Shown here piece by piece: positions 27,650 to 39,625 of a DNA stretch of 64,000 nucleotides. The stretch comes from Chrysomallon squamiferum. Its lineage: Eukaryota > Mollusca > Gastropoda > Neomphalida > Peltospiridae. The translations under genes were made by a program, and so were the position numbers. Location: contig CM022670.1 in NCBI GenBank assembly GCA_012295275.1, positions 27,680,881 through 27,744,880 on the forward strand. Reading direction: 5' to 3'. How positions within the stretch are numbered: position 1 is the first letter of the stretch; the number at the start of each line of letters is the position of its first letter. The notes under the pieces were generated by a model. The model saw only the letters and a list, made by a program, of their open reading frames with translations. It made no database searches and was not told where the DNA came from.

Positions 27650-27680
<31 letters not shown>

Positions 27681-28936
27681 TCTCTCTCCTTCGTCTTACA
27701 GGTGTTTGCTAAAATTAAATGAATTAAAATTATTTTAAAAATTTAATTTTGTTCATAAATTTTTTTATTACTAACACAGTTAATCTTTTGTAAGAAATAG
27801 AAGAATTAAAAATATATATATACATATTTTATAAAAGACAAAACAATAATTTTTGAGTTACTAACACAAGTAATACATTTGTAACAATTTAAAAAAGAAA
27901 AAAAGGTTCTATTGTTTGTTTTTAAAAATGAAATAAAACCAATTATAAAGCCATTTGGTTGTTTGTTTTTACTATTTTCTCTTAACAATTAAAATATTAA
28001 GTGAAATAAAAATAGTTTTTAAAATCTTTTTTTTCTTGATTTTTACTAAATAATAATCAGTTAAAACTAACTGTTAAAACAACATTGTGTTTTGTTTTCA
28101 TTCCGACTTTCTACAACACTAACACAGGAAGTAGTATAGATAAAACATGTATTATCGTTTTTGTTACATCTGTTGCATAAAATAATTTATCCTATGGGAC
28201 TGTTACCAAAGGCATAAACTATTTTTTCATCAAAAATGTCTAGATAATGTTCCAATATATTAGACTGTTTATAATATGCGACTTAAAGTTAAACGTTTTG
28301 GTTATAATTCATGTAAGTGCAAAAAATAAGTTCCATCACAGTCGAAGATCCAAGCTGGGGTAAATTTCTTTGTAATTTGTAATAGTGTTGTTGGTATATT
28401 TCAACACAGAAAACTATTAATGATGGAGTTTTATTTAAAACTAGAACCCTTGATCCACCAGTGATATTTTGTAAAAAGTTTGTTTAAAGCATTTTAATTG
28501 CCAACCTTTTGCTTGTACACAATTCGTAATTTATTATAATAATTCTCTCATTTATATATTCATAAAATGATACAGACTTCAAACTGAGTTTAGTAAATAG
28601 TTTGTTTCCCTGGATTTATTAAAGACAAATTCTATATCTATATTCTATTCCAAACGGTAGGGGACAATTACCGATTCAAATTCCGGCAATTTGGTTTATA
28701 TTGTGCCGACGGATAGACCGACTTTTTATGGAAATTTATACTGGTGTTTATATCTATGTACAATTTTAAATAAATCATCCCTTCTGCATCTCCTCTTAAA
28801 CAAAGATTCTCCATACGGTCGTATTTTCAATCGATAAATTATCTAAAATATAAATCCCAACATAACAAAATGTTCTATGTTGCTGAAAGTCAGTGATGCA
28901 AAAATCCGTTATGGACTGAACATATTATTATTATTA

Positions 28937-28978
<42 letters not shown>

Positions 28979-29430
28979 TTGGTTTATTTTAAAGCCACGG
29001 ATTTTTAAGATAACAAAGGAATGAAATATTAGCCAGCCTGAATCAATATTACGATTTATTCTCAATTCTTCATACTATAATAGTAGAAAACACATACTTT
29101 TATAGCTACTAGTCATTCTTATGTCAAAATGAACAAGCTAATGGTAACTCTGGTGATCATTAGGAGAAAAAAAAAAAAAAAAAAAAAAAATGTAATTAAT
29201 TTTCACAAGCCAAAAATAAGACGGTAACGCATTAATGTTTTTTTTTTTTCAAGAGTCCGTGGTTACCAAAAATTGAAAAAGCTGATATTTGAATTTATGA
29301 AGCATGTTTTGAAGTGGCTATATAAAAATAAAAATAAAGTATATTACAAGGAACATTTCTTAACTGAACTTAGGAACCATAATATTAATAACAATATATA
29401 CATGTATCAAAAACAGTCCTGGTAAAATTT
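27261..29430. other. Long gene-free stretch (possible 5' intron); ATT array and A-run
   Basis: AT-rich. Holds (AAAG)/(AAAT) low complexity at 27602-27680, an (ATT)n array at 28922-28978 and an A-run at 29163-29190. No exon supported. Confidence 0.5.
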
Positions 29431-29589
29431 TGTGTGCATAATATTATTTTTATACGTTACTTTTCTCAGTTGTTTGGTTATCACACTATGTTAAAGTCCA
29501 CGCGGAACTACGCAACAATCACGGACATTGGTCTACAAAATACACTTCCGGTTTATTTCCTGGTAAGAAAACTGGGTATAATTATAGGC

Positions 29590-31613
29590 ATGAATTTGTG
29601 TCACGATCGTCAGGACGACAGATTTGTGCATTTTCTCAATTATGATTTTAAAAACGATGATAGGTTTCAGCAAGGAATCAAAAAGTTAGCTAACTGTAGT
29701 TTGAAAGATGAAGATTGCGAAGAGTATTTGAATGCAAAGTTATTTTACTACTCAAAGTTAGTATCCTCAACAAGCACGGATTATTGATTTATTATTTATA
29801 GAATTTGTACAAAAGTCTCGTATTATAATAAATTTGATAATAACCATTTTGGTTTCACTTATATAAAGAGATGATGATAATCACAACAAAAACAATTAAA
29901 ATAATACTGATTAGAAAGGGGCAAGTAACACTTAAACAGATTGTTTATTCATTTAATTTGGGATGTAAAACGAACAGCATATATTGTGCACTTCTATACA
30001 AACAATCAAACACAAACTCATAAATAAATAGCCAATGCATTACCCGTATATAAAGTTGAACCTCATTTGATTATTTTTCTTAATATTTAAAAAGTCTGAA
30101 TCTATTCAATGTATTTTTAGTGTTTTTCTGTTGGTAGTTTTCTACAACGTTTAGAAGCAGGAACATTTGTTTAATCATTAATCTAAACCAGTGGTTCCCA
30201 ACCTTTTTTGCTGCATGCCCAACCTCAACATCTGAAAAACGTTTATGTCCCCCTTTGATATAACAACAAACTGAGTTTGGAAAAGTGTAATTACAAATTG
30301 TTCGTAGGTGCCGCCAGATATACACTAACATGTAGACCCAGTGTAACTGGAAGTTTGGTTGTATTATATCACTTTCAAACTGCCCCCCCCCCCCGTGAGG
30401 TGTGCTGGGAATCACTCCTCTAAACAAATAGTTTGTTACAAAATTATTTTACTGTTGTTTAATTTATCACTGGGCAGTAACAACATGATTGTAATGCTTG
30501 ATAAATAAAATTATTGATATTATTATTATTATTGACTACTTTGTATAAACAGACAACATGCTTTTTAAAATTGGCCTTGTTGAAATTTTGTGTTCTATGT
30601 ACTTTTTATTTCAGAGGTAAATGTAGCTGAGGACATAACAAATGATGTTTTTTATTTTTGTTGCATCAAGAGTTTTCTCCCTTGCAGCATAATCGTTTTA
30701 CCTTATGAAGAAAAAACATTTTTTTTTTTTTTTTTTTTTTTTAGCAATATATTCTTCCCCCCAAAAAGATTATTTTATTTTCAGATATTTTGTACCAATC
30801 AGTCGACAAGAATTTGTGGACTGGAAAATGAAATCTGAAAGTGCAGGTTGTAATTAACTTCAACTGATTATTTTCTGTCATTCATTTACACAAAATGATA
30901 CATTTTTTAAAAATTTAGTACTTTCATCAGTTTGTCTATATTTAATAATAACAATAATAATAATAATAATAATAATTACAACAACAACAATTCAGTTCTT
31001 AAGAAAAAAACAATTATCAGTATTGCATGACTTAAGTTTTGAGAACAAAAACATTAATATGTTAATGCTTCATAATAATAGTGAAACCTTTTTGCATTGT
31101 TAGTAAAAATTAAATAACCTTAGATAATCATTATATATTTTATAAAATTTTTGCCTAATTCCAGACATAGTACACTGTGAAGAAGAAGATTTTGAAACAT
31201 GTTCTAAAAGAGATTTCACCAATGAGTCATCTGTGGAAAAAGAAAATATAACAGAAAACAATCAAATTGGTACGAGTTTGGACATTATGCATTCTAATAA
31301 TATCTCTGGATGTCAACAAAGCTTAAGTGAGAATCTTTCAGATAAATGTGTCATTCAAAATACACCAGAACAAAGTGAAACATCTAGTCATGATTGTAAA
31401 CCGGAAGAACCCAAAAATCCAGAAGATTGTCCTCACAGTTTTTGTGAGCTGGTGGAACTCATTCGATGTGGAAAGCCCATACCTGGTCTAGTACAAATTA
31501 AAATGGAACCAACTAACGCAGCACTAACCCCTTCAACAATAAACAGAATAAAAAAACCTTGGGAAAAATCACCAGAAAATTTAAAGAAACAAAATAATCC
31601 AGCTGACAAATAA
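29590..31613 (+). CDS. KPWE-domain protein, PEX39-like
   Basis: Three exons, 29590-29756, 30785-30846 and 31165-31613 (TAA), join in phase and give 225 residues. The C-terminal part, residues 168-210, has the KPWE domain: SFCELVELIRCGKPIPGLVQ, then a short spacer, then KKPWEKS. This arrangement is the Pfam KPWE family. It includes PEX39 (human C6orf226), which helps PEX7 carry PTS2 cargo to peroxisomes, and a KPWE motif also occurs in PEX13. An N-terminal conserved-looking segment, DDRFQQGIKKL and AKLFYYSKYFVPISRQEF, spans the first two exons. The middle, about residues 80-165, is Ser/Glu/Asn-rich and probably disordered. The frame is open upstream to 29434 with other ATGs. ATG 29590 was chosen because an ETS-like ACTTCCGG and a donor-like CTG|GTAAGA sit just upstream, which suggests untranslated sequence. 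The protein is about twice the length of the human protein as I recall it. Confidence 0.75.
30189..30417. mobile_element. hAT-type MITE in intron of KPWE gene
   Basis: Begins CAGTGGTTCCCAACC and ends GCTGGGAATCACTC, an imperfect inverted repeat. Flanking 8-mers ATCTAAAC (30181-30188) and CTCTAAAC (30418-30425) differ at one base. A C-run (30383-30394) is inside. It has the same termini class as the copy at 26217 but different internal sequence. Confidence 0.8.
30717..30743. repeat. T-run in intron
   Basis: A T homopolymer about 40 bases upstream of the exon 2 acceptor of the KPWE gene. An AAT/AAC run lies at 30944-30990 in the next intron. Confidence 0.9.
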
Positions 31614-32350
31614 TGATTATTGTTTCGATAATTGTTATTGTTATTGAAATTGCTTGACCAAATTAATTTTAAAATTTTGAAATTTTTAGGTAATACTTTA
31701 AAATTATTTTATGTAATTTGTTAATGAAATGTGAAGCATCGATATGAATAAATGACTAAAAATCATTTAAAAATTTTAAAAGATATTAAAAATACAGGCT
31801 AAAGAAAAGATGTTTTATTTTATCAGTATATACCAGACTGAAAATTATTGACTATTTGATCAGACAAGGACATATTTGAGAGGTGCTGTTGCTGATAACA
31901 TATTATGAATAATTTAATGTTTGGATGTCTGTCTATACAGATGTAGAAATTTCCCTTTTTTTATGAAAAGGTTTACTGCTAGCCTAAATTTAAAAGCTGA
32001 TAAAAATGTGCCTGAATTTTTTATAGAAATGTTCAAATTATGCATGTAGGAATTTAAAGTATACACCTCTTCCAACTAAAATATTCACATTATGAGTATA
32101 GTTATTTCTATTTCTATAACTATACTAATTTTATCTTAAAATGTCCATTTGTTTTTTGCTGTCAAAGCAGTTTCCCCAAACATGTACATATACATCTCTC
32201 TTTACACACAAATAGACACACAAACACAAATGTTCTCACTCTTAATGCTGCTTTCAGACAAGTATGAATTAAGACTTTCTTCTTTATGTTAATGGTGATA
32301 GTGACATACCGGTGACTCCTGATTCTGTCACACCATGTTGGCATTTGTCT
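31614..32350 (+). other. 3' UTR and downstream; poly(A) signal at 31747
   Basis: AATAAA at 31747-31752, 134 bases after the stop of the KPWE gene. The remainder is AT-rich with no supported gene. Confidence 0.5.
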
Positions 32351-32352
32351 TT

Positions 32353-32515
32353 TCAATAATATTGTAGCCTATCTGACAGACATCTCGTCAGGACTTTGTT
32401 CTTGTTACTGGGAGAAAAACAGAAATCAATATGCCTTTTGTAACGGAGCACTTCTGAAGATCAATGGAGATTTTTCCTTGTCTTTAAAAAGATTAATATA
32501 TGCTGGCCTTTGACA
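32353..32515 (-). other. Two possible exon-like segments, minus strand
   Basis: 32515-32426 opens after an excellent acceptor (TTGTGTTTTCAG) and reads CQRPAYINLFKDKEK to a stop, without a GT donor. 32407-32353 opens after TTTTTCTCCCAG and reads NKNKVLTRCLSDRLQYY to a stop. Each could be a terminal exon of a minus-strand gene, but they compete with each other and no partner is proven. Confidence 0.25.
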
Positions 32516-33287
32516 CTGAAAACACAACTCGATTAATGTCAAGTATGATTTAACCAGTGATGATAACCTGCATACCATCCACAGCTAGTTCAAAGCAGTT
32601 ATTACTGATTAAATATAGAAATATACCAGTGCATAAACAGCATGATGACAGAGTAACAAAAAGCAAAAAAAATAAAAAATAAAAAATAATAATTTCAAAG
32701 CCAATAAAATATTTTGATTTTTAAAACCACAAATGCAATAAGAAAAAAAATTAATTGCACTTCAAAAATAATCTTTTTCCATCCAGTAGTTCATGACTTT
32801 TATTTCTAAGTTTGTTGTTTATTAGACTCACTCTGTTGAAACTTACATAAAAGATTACTTACTGATATGTGTGAAATTTATTATGGTGGCAGTGTTTTTT
32901 TTTCTCTTAAAAATCTAAGCTAATCCTCATTACTATTCAAAAAATAATATAAAAAATTTAAATTTTTATGCTTTTTAAATATATATTAAATATAATTTAT
33001 TTATTTGTATTATTATTTATAATGTTTTAAATATTATGAAGATGTTATATTTTGTAGGATTATTGGTTTTCCCCCACCAAGTTCATGTCCTGTGTCTTTA
33101 TCACCAACCAAGTCCTTGCTTAAATAGTGCCATAACTGTTCAATGGTGGAATTAATTGTAACTTAATGGTTAAAAGAATGCCAAAACTTTTCATGTCCAT
33201 GGGAAGGTTAATATATATACTTTCTTGCTATTATTCCCTATCAGCATTGACATTTGGTTTCTTTTCTTTCTTGAGTTTAAAACTTAC

Positions 33288-34128
33288 TCTTTGCAGTAAG
33301 GTGTATTGGTGTTAAACAAATCATCACTGATCCATTTATTAGTTTCACTGGCAAATCCTGACTTTATCATTTGAAAATAAATCTGAAAGAAAGATTGCAG
33401 TGATCTTGAATTGGTAAAATATTTTATTAAGAACTATTGGCAGAAGTGAGATTTATTGAATAAACTTCATTTTATGCATCATCAGACACCATTATAAACT
33501 TTCAGGCCAGTGGTAATATTTGTTTTTAGAAAAACAGTCTGTTTCTTTAATTTATTTTCAAACATATTTTTTGCCCAAATATTTTAATTTGAGCCAAGTA
33601 ATGATTATTAAAGAAACTGTGTTAAAAAAAAAAAATTAATTCCTTTCTGATGTATTTTATTAATATTCCATGGCAAAATTAACTACTGAGAACAGATATA
33701 ACAATATTTTATAATGTTCTTCGCTTTCTTCTGTCCAAAAAAGCTGAGGTATCGGCAGTGTCAAAAATACTCAAGCTACACAGAAAATGACTTTTAGGGC
33801 TCAGTCTTGACAAAATTATGAGAACATAAGCCAGTCTGTTAGATTTGTTCATTTCTGGTATTTTACTGCATAGGTGTTGAAAGATCCTGTACAAAAATAC
33901 CAGACATCTTCAATTCTCTGTTTGAAATTGAGTTTATTTGGTCACATTATTGAGTTTGTCAATTGCCTGTAAGGTCCAAATGTCCTGCAGTTTCCGATGT
34001 AATGTAATAAGGGTTGTCTGGTAAACAGTATTTTGCATGTTAGTGAGGATTGGTAGCCTGAAAGGAGAACTGAGTGGGCCATTTTCACAGATAGGAAAAT
34101 AGATCTTCTTAGTTGGTGTCAGCAATTT
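33288..34128 (-). CDS. Unidentified minus-strand gene, tentative exons
   Basis: Three protein-like segments lie in order on the minus strand. 34128-33934 follows the acceptor TTCACATTACAG and reads KLLTPTKKIYFPICENGPL... to a stop. About 33873-33709 follows TTTTTGTACAG and reads IFQHLCSKIPEMNKSNRLAY... to TAA, with a minus-strand AATAAA at 33661-33656 just beyond. 33382-33288 has both a good acceptor (AATCTTTCAG, reading into IYFQMIKSGFASETNKW) and a perfect donor (AAAGA|GTAAGT). Only this frame is open across that last exon. Composition is far more protein-like than the neighbouring DNA. However, the first two segments do not join in phase with any donor I can see, so the model is incomplete or the gene is decayed. 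No family recognised. Confidence 0.35.
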
Positions 34129-34129
34129 C

Positions 34130-35284
34130 TGTAATGTGAACTAAAACACGTCTTTGTTTGACTTTACTTAACAAAGATAAAACTGGTTTAATTTTATTTT
34201 GTAAATATTTATAAATGAATAAAATTATTAAGCAACAAAAGAAGCATCATTTCTGGGTTTCAAGAGGTTGATTAAGAAATGAATTAAATTAGTCATAGTT
34301 AAAAATAATTGAAAAACTGTTATTTTTAACACTAGCTATTGAGGAAATAAATTAATATTTCACTTTATTCATAAAACAAAAAGTGAATGCTATCATTTTT
34401 GTACTATGGTGTAAGAAATAAAGATACTGTGTTTCAAACGTGAAACCAACCCAAAATGAAAATTCAATTTTTAAAGATTCTTCAGTACAAAAACAATATA
34501 ATTCAAACCCTTCCAAACTATGCAGCTGATTTAACTTCAATACATACTGTCTGTCATAATATCCAGTTTAATATTCATTTTTGTATCCAGTAAGAACAAA
34601 TAAAGTAAAAAGTTTTTCAAATCTGAACATTAGTCACTGTTACCCATCACATTTCAAACACTTATTTTCATTAACGATACAATATATATCAATATTATAA
34701 AGAACTTTAAAGTGAAAAGGAAAATAAATTGTTTTATTTATTACCTGATAGTGACAGCTTGTGATAAATAATTTATTTAGATATATATATATTTATTTAT
34801 TATTATATTTTTGTTTGTATGCATGTCAAAATAGAAGAAATTCACATTATTACATTACTGGACCATTTTCGTAGTTCTGGTCTTAATACCAAGGGGTCAC
34901 TGATTGAAAACTAACACCAGGGTCACTTTAAAAAATCAATATCAAACCAGATCACCTGTACTTAAGGAATTATCCAGCTTCAAGACCTGTCCTTGATATG
35001 ATCTTTGAGTGGGTTTTTAGGTGGCAGATATTATGATGATCAAAACAGCATGCAAACATTTTTCTTTTTTAATTCAAAATAATTCATTACTTTGCAGAAT
35101 GATAATGACAAAATAAAATTGAAATAAACTAAAGACATTTGCTTGCTTTAATAATAGTAGACATATTTTCTAATAATATTGTAACTGGTTGATTTAGATT
35201 CTTTGTGTGGCATGATTTATTTATATTATTAATTTTAAAATAAATAAGCTAATAATATTAATTTTAAGAAACTATCAATTCAGA
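34130..35284. other. Gene-free AT-rich stretch
   Basis: No exon, repeat array or element was recognised apart from short AT runs near 34780. Confidence 0.5.
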
Positions 35285-35292
35285 CCTGTCAT

Positions 35293-35725
35293 CAGGGCCG
35301 GCACCAGACCATATGGCGCCATAGGCAAGGTTAGATTCTGGCGTCCCTGGGAAAATATCAATTTCAAAATTTATAAGCATAGGCAATTTCTTTCCTTTTT
35401 TATACTGTTAAAATAAGGAGTTACTGCCCTCAATTTGGTTTCCGCGGGAAACTGAAGGTTTCGTATACGCATAATTCTACGGCCTATAAAAACTCGCAAA
35501 CATAATTACGTCTTGAAAGTTTCATGTACGCGCGATTTTCAATCACTAATTTTGTTTGTTTCGGTCTACCCGATTATTTGTCCCTGTATGAAATAAAACA
35601 ACCATCGATAAGACTGAAATTTATGTATTAATTTTTCAAAACTGTTGCTGATTTGGAGAAATACACCCCTGAAATCAGCGCCCTAGGCATATGCCTAGTT
35701 TGCCAGTATGGTAGCGCCGGCCCTG
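35293..35725. mobile_element. hAT-like MITE, CAGGGCCGGC termini, CpG-rich interior
   Basis: Begins CAGGGCCGGCACCAGACC and ends GGTAGCGCCGGCCCTG. Outer inverted repeats extend through CATATGG / TATGG. Candidate 8-base flanks CCTGTCAT (35285-35292) and CCTATCCT (35726-35733) agree at six positions. The 433-bp interior has many CpGs (CGCGGGAAAC, ATTACGTC, ACGCGCG), unlike its surroundings. No transposase frame is present. Confidence 0.75.
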
Positions 35726-35739
35726 CCTATCCTGAACAA

Positions 35740-36494
35740 ATGCCTAGATTTGTCTAAATGTTTTGAATCTACTTTAGTTTCCCCAAATGGAAGATTAATA
35801 ATTTTTTTACTAAAATTCTGGGACCATCATTTATATATATATATATTTTATTTTATTTGGGTTTTTTTGTTAGGTCAGTCAACTGACTTATATTTGTATT
35901 AAAAAATATCTTAAAATATAAAATTAATGACAATTTTTATATAGATGAATTTATTAATAATGATATTTTTTACGTTTTGTTAATATCTTTAAGCAATATT
36001 AATTTTACAGAGAGACAGAGATGTAATTAAATGAAATGAAAATTTTGTCACCTCATAATTAAAACTGATGGAAAGACTGTTTCTTTTGGGTGAGTCATCT
36101 GTTTAATAAAACATAATTTAAACTAATCTCAACTTCTTTGTTTCTTTCTTTCTTTCTTTTTATTTCACTGATCTCAAATTGTCTTTGTTTGCAGTTTTTC
36201 CAAGACAACAGTGACAGTTTGAAGAATTGTCATTTGCGTTAATCAGAGCTTCTGGGCATTTAAATGTTAATTTGAATTTCTGATTATTTTCAATGTTATT
36301 TCACAAAGTGTGTGTGTGGGGAATAATAATAATAACAATAGTAATAATTTTTAAAATATATAATAATAATAACGAAGGTTATAATTTTTAAAAACGTGTA
36401 TAGGTCTCAGCATATTTCATAAAAGAATGAATTATTGGAGTTATTTTTTGGAGGCACATTTGATTAATAAAATCTGTCTCTCTCTCTCTGTCTT

Positions 36495-36528
<34 letters not shown>

Positions 36529-37450
36529 AAAAACATTTACTATGTATGATCTCAAAAGAAAAAAAACCCATTGATTATATCTAGTGTAATTCATTTAGAA
36601 TTTGTGAAGTATAGAAGTTACAATTTTGGTTTAAGTTATGAATTACTAAACAAGCCTTTAAAAGTGGAAGAGGTTTATACATAGCAAATATGTTATCTTC
36701 AGAAAATATAAAATTATTTTAAGAAGGAAATAAGTAATAGTTATAGTAGAAATATCAGGCACAGCCATTTCAGCTTAAGTCACTCCATCCACATCAACAA
36801 TTCGAATAAAATTGAATTCTGTGAGAAACTGATTATTAATTTTATTTGGCGTCTCGTAAAATCCAATATTTGCTTCCTTTCAGTTAATACAAATAAAGTA
36901 ATTATTCGCCAGAGAACTGTATTTTGTAAAACTTGATTATTTATAACTGCTGAGGTTGTTTGGAATAGAGAACCTAATTTGCGTGATTATCTATGCAGAT
37001 ATCCCGTTACCGTTTTGATTCAGAGCTACAGCTCTTCCCAAGAAGGAAGCCTACATATTATTTTTATATCAGTTATAAAACGTCTATTATTTGTCATATA
37101 TATATATATATATTTTTTAATTTCACTAATCACTCAATTCTAAATTATATATAACAATTTTTAATTTAATTTATTTTTATTATTATTAAGTTACTTAGTT
37201 GTAGTACTGGTTTTTATATACTTACTTTACGATCGCCTGATTTTGATTTTGATTATTATTAATTTTTATTTTTTTTGTGATTTTCCCAATGCAGCATATT
37301 ATTTATTAATTTAAAAAAAAAATTGTAATTAATAGAAAAGATGACTTTTTCGTTATTCTCTTTTTAAAAGAAAAATTGTTTTCATCAACAATAGATCTGC
37401 ATGAGTAATAGTTTAAACGCAAATAAAGCCAAATTATTTAGAATTTTCTT
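35740..37450. other. Gene-free stretch with short AT/GT arrays
   Basis: Contains (TA)n at 35834-35848, 36496-36520 and 37098-37114. A 47-base minus-strand exon-like piece at 36098-36052 (TTAAACAG|ATGACTCACCC ... ATTATGAG|GTGACA) is possible but isolated. Confidence 0.4.
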
Positions 37451-37474
37451 TTATGTGGATATTGGAAAATACTG

Positions 37475-37735
37475 GTTTCTGTTTTTCCCACGTGACCATT
37501 TCAAGAATAACAATAATTAACAGTAATAGATGTTCCTTGACCAAAGCGTTTCAATTTAAGCCGCAGCATGAAGCTGTTGTTTTTGTCTTTGCAACGCCAC
37601 TTATTCCCCGTCAGATTTTCATTGCCGTTTTATTCTGTACTAGCAGTTGTCGGTTTCCATGGCAATACCATACTTTTCTTCATTTATAATTTCCAGTAGG
37701 TTTCTAAAGAATACAAATTTCTCACCCCCGCATGG
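37475..37735 (+). promoter_or_regulatory. Candidate promoter with RFX X-box (37653-37666) and E-box
   Basis: GTTTCCATGGCAAT at 37653-37666 matches the RFX X-box palindrome GTTNCCATGGNAAC at all but one base. CCCACGTGACC near 37488 is a USF/TFE-type E-box. CpG content is raised relative to flanks. It sits 66 bp before a plausible first coding exon. X-boxes typically mark cilia genes. Confidence 0.5.
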
Positions 37736-37783
37736 ACCTAAATGCATGGCGAATCACTTTCGATTTTATGTCAGACTTCTCGC
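37732..37783 (+). CDS. Candidate first coding exon, unidentified gene
   Basis: ATG at 37732 opens MDLNAWRITFDFMSDFS and runs into a perfect donor, TCTCGC|GTAAGT (GT at 37784), leaving one base of a split codon. It lies directly downstream of the X-box promoter candidate. No following exon in the right phase was identified with confidence, so the product is unknown. Confidence 0.35.
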
Positions 37784-38311
37784 GTAAGTTCCTGTTAATA
37801 ACCTTTTTTACGCGTTGAGTAATCATATACGAAGTGCAAAATGGAGTTTAGATGCAAATTAAAAGAAGCAAAAAACGAAAGCTTCTGTTATATATATTTT
37901 TCATCTTCTTCATGTTAAATATTACATTTATGCATTATGAAAATATTAAATTATAATTCGTCTAGGATCTAGACTCTAACTAATTGTAAATGTGCATATG
38001 TTTGTATAAATATAAACTAGACTTATAAAAGAAATAATAATTTTAAGCCTCACTGTAATAAATAACTAAACAGTCTATGATATCTGTCTTCCCAGATATG
38101 TACAAAATTATGAACATTATGTAAATAATGATATTCCAGAATAATAAACCAAATTCATTTTTATTCATTTTTTGTATGATCGTGTCAATTGTCCGTCTCT
38201 TTGTGCTTATCTGAATTAATAGTTTCTTAGGACAGCATATAAAAATCACATAAAATGTTTTATTGGTTTTTTTGTTTTTCATTTTAATTAAAAACAACAA
38301 GAAAAATAATA

Positions 38312-38880
38312 AATAAATAATAATAAAATAATAAATAAATAAAACAAATAAAAGAAAGAATGAAAGAACAAGAGGAGAAAGAAGAAAAGCAAACAAATAA
38401 ACAAATATTTTAATTTATCTTTAAATTTTCGATATGTTCTTGATCTTTTTTTTTTTTTTTGCATTCATGTTAAAAATTTTAAACGATGACATTTCCAAAT
38501 TTTCAAAGTATATTAATTTATTCAAGGAAGCATCGGTATTTTCCTTTTACATTTATACTTTTATAACCATGAAGACCAATTGTCATACACCATTTAAAAC
38601 AACAATAAATAAATAATAAATAAAACAAATAAAAGAAAGAATGAAAGAACAAGAGGAGAAAGAAGAAAAGTAACAAATAAACAAATATTAAAATTTATCT
38701 TTAACTTTTCGATATGTTCTTGATCTTTTTGTTTTTTGCATTCAAGTTAAAATTTTCAAACGATGACATTTCCAAATTTTCAAAGTATATTAATTTATTC
38801 AAGGAAGCATCGGTATTTTCCTTTTATATTTATACTTTTATAACCATGAAGACCAATTGTCATACACCATTTAAAACAAC
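38312..38880. repeat. 280-bp tandem duplication, two copies
   Basis: GATATGTTCTTGATC at 38431 recurs at 38711. The copies share the AAATAAAAGAAAGAATGAAAG-rich lead, GACATTTCCAAATTTTCAAAG and CCATGAAGACCAATTGTC. They differ only at scattered positions and in a T-run, so the duplication is recent. Short frames inside both copies are paralogous non-coding shadows. Confidence 0.93.
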
Positions 38881-39109
38881 AACAGCAACAATAAAAAGAA
38901 AAACAAAAAACACATCCCTTTTGAAAAAGACAAACGATAAATGCTTTTAATGCAAATGAGAATAACTGAATAATCTTTTCTGTTTTAAATAGTCTAAGAT
39001 TACAGAGTGATTGTCTTTTTCTTCTATCTTAATGCGGTTTTCCCCCACTTCTTCTATAAAGAATAATTATTGCATAAAATAAGCGACACAAAATAAAACG
39101 AAAAATTTA

Positions 39110-39370
39110 ATGTGGGTGCGCTGTTTTCAAATGGAAAATTAAACAACTGCGGCAGAAAAGAAAGAAGCCGCCATCTGGAGCGTCATTGAGCGTAAGTAAA
39201 TTTATAAAAAGAAAGACAAATAAAATATTACTTTTGGTTATTTCTTATTTATTTTTGTACATTTAAAAAAAAAATAACACAAGGAATAATTTAAAAAGAT
39301 ATATATTGCAATTTTAATTCAGCTTCTCGAGTCAGTGAACGGCGCAGGGTCATTGCGCAGAGTAATTTTG
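39110..39370 (+). promoter_or_regulatory. Candidate promoter / non-coding first exon
   Basis: CpG-containing island in AT-rich DNA: GGGTGCGCTG, AACTGCGGCAG, GCCGCCATCTGGAGCG (YY1-like) and then TTGAGC|GTAAGT, a consensus donor near 39190. A second CpG-rich piece, GTGAACGGCGCAGGGTCATT with TGCGCAG (NRF1-like), lies at 39335-39360. It has no long frame and could be an untranslated exon. Confidence 0.35.
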
Positions 39371-39577
39371 ATTGATTAATTAATTCTTCGATGATAGAAA
39401 TATTTTTGTTAAATGAAACAGAAATTATCATTTGAGAATTTAGTGTAATTTGAAAAGCAATTTGTTACGTGAAATCAGTTTCCATTTTTTTTTTTAAATT
39501 GTAATTTGTTTTCTTTTTTTAAACATTGTGAGCCAAAATAAGAACAAATAAGCTGAATTTCAGTTTGAAACAAAATA

Positions 39578-39578
<1 letters not shown>

Positions 39579-39620
<42 letters not shown>
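39579..39620. repeat. (TAC)n microsatellite
   Basis: About 13 units of TAC/CTA. Confidence 0.95.

Positions 39621-39625
<5 letters not shown>

Noticed and set aside
33050-33165. Minus-strand open stretch reading LWHYLSKDLVGDKDT
   Set aside because: It looks protein-like but neither available acceptor agrees in phase with the good exon at 33382-33288, and its donor is poor.
38043-38396. 117-codon minus-strand Phe/Leu/Ile-rich frame
   Set aside because: AT-rich low-complexity translation overlapping the 280-bp duplication. The related 38434 and 38714 frames are the two copies of the same non-coding repeat.
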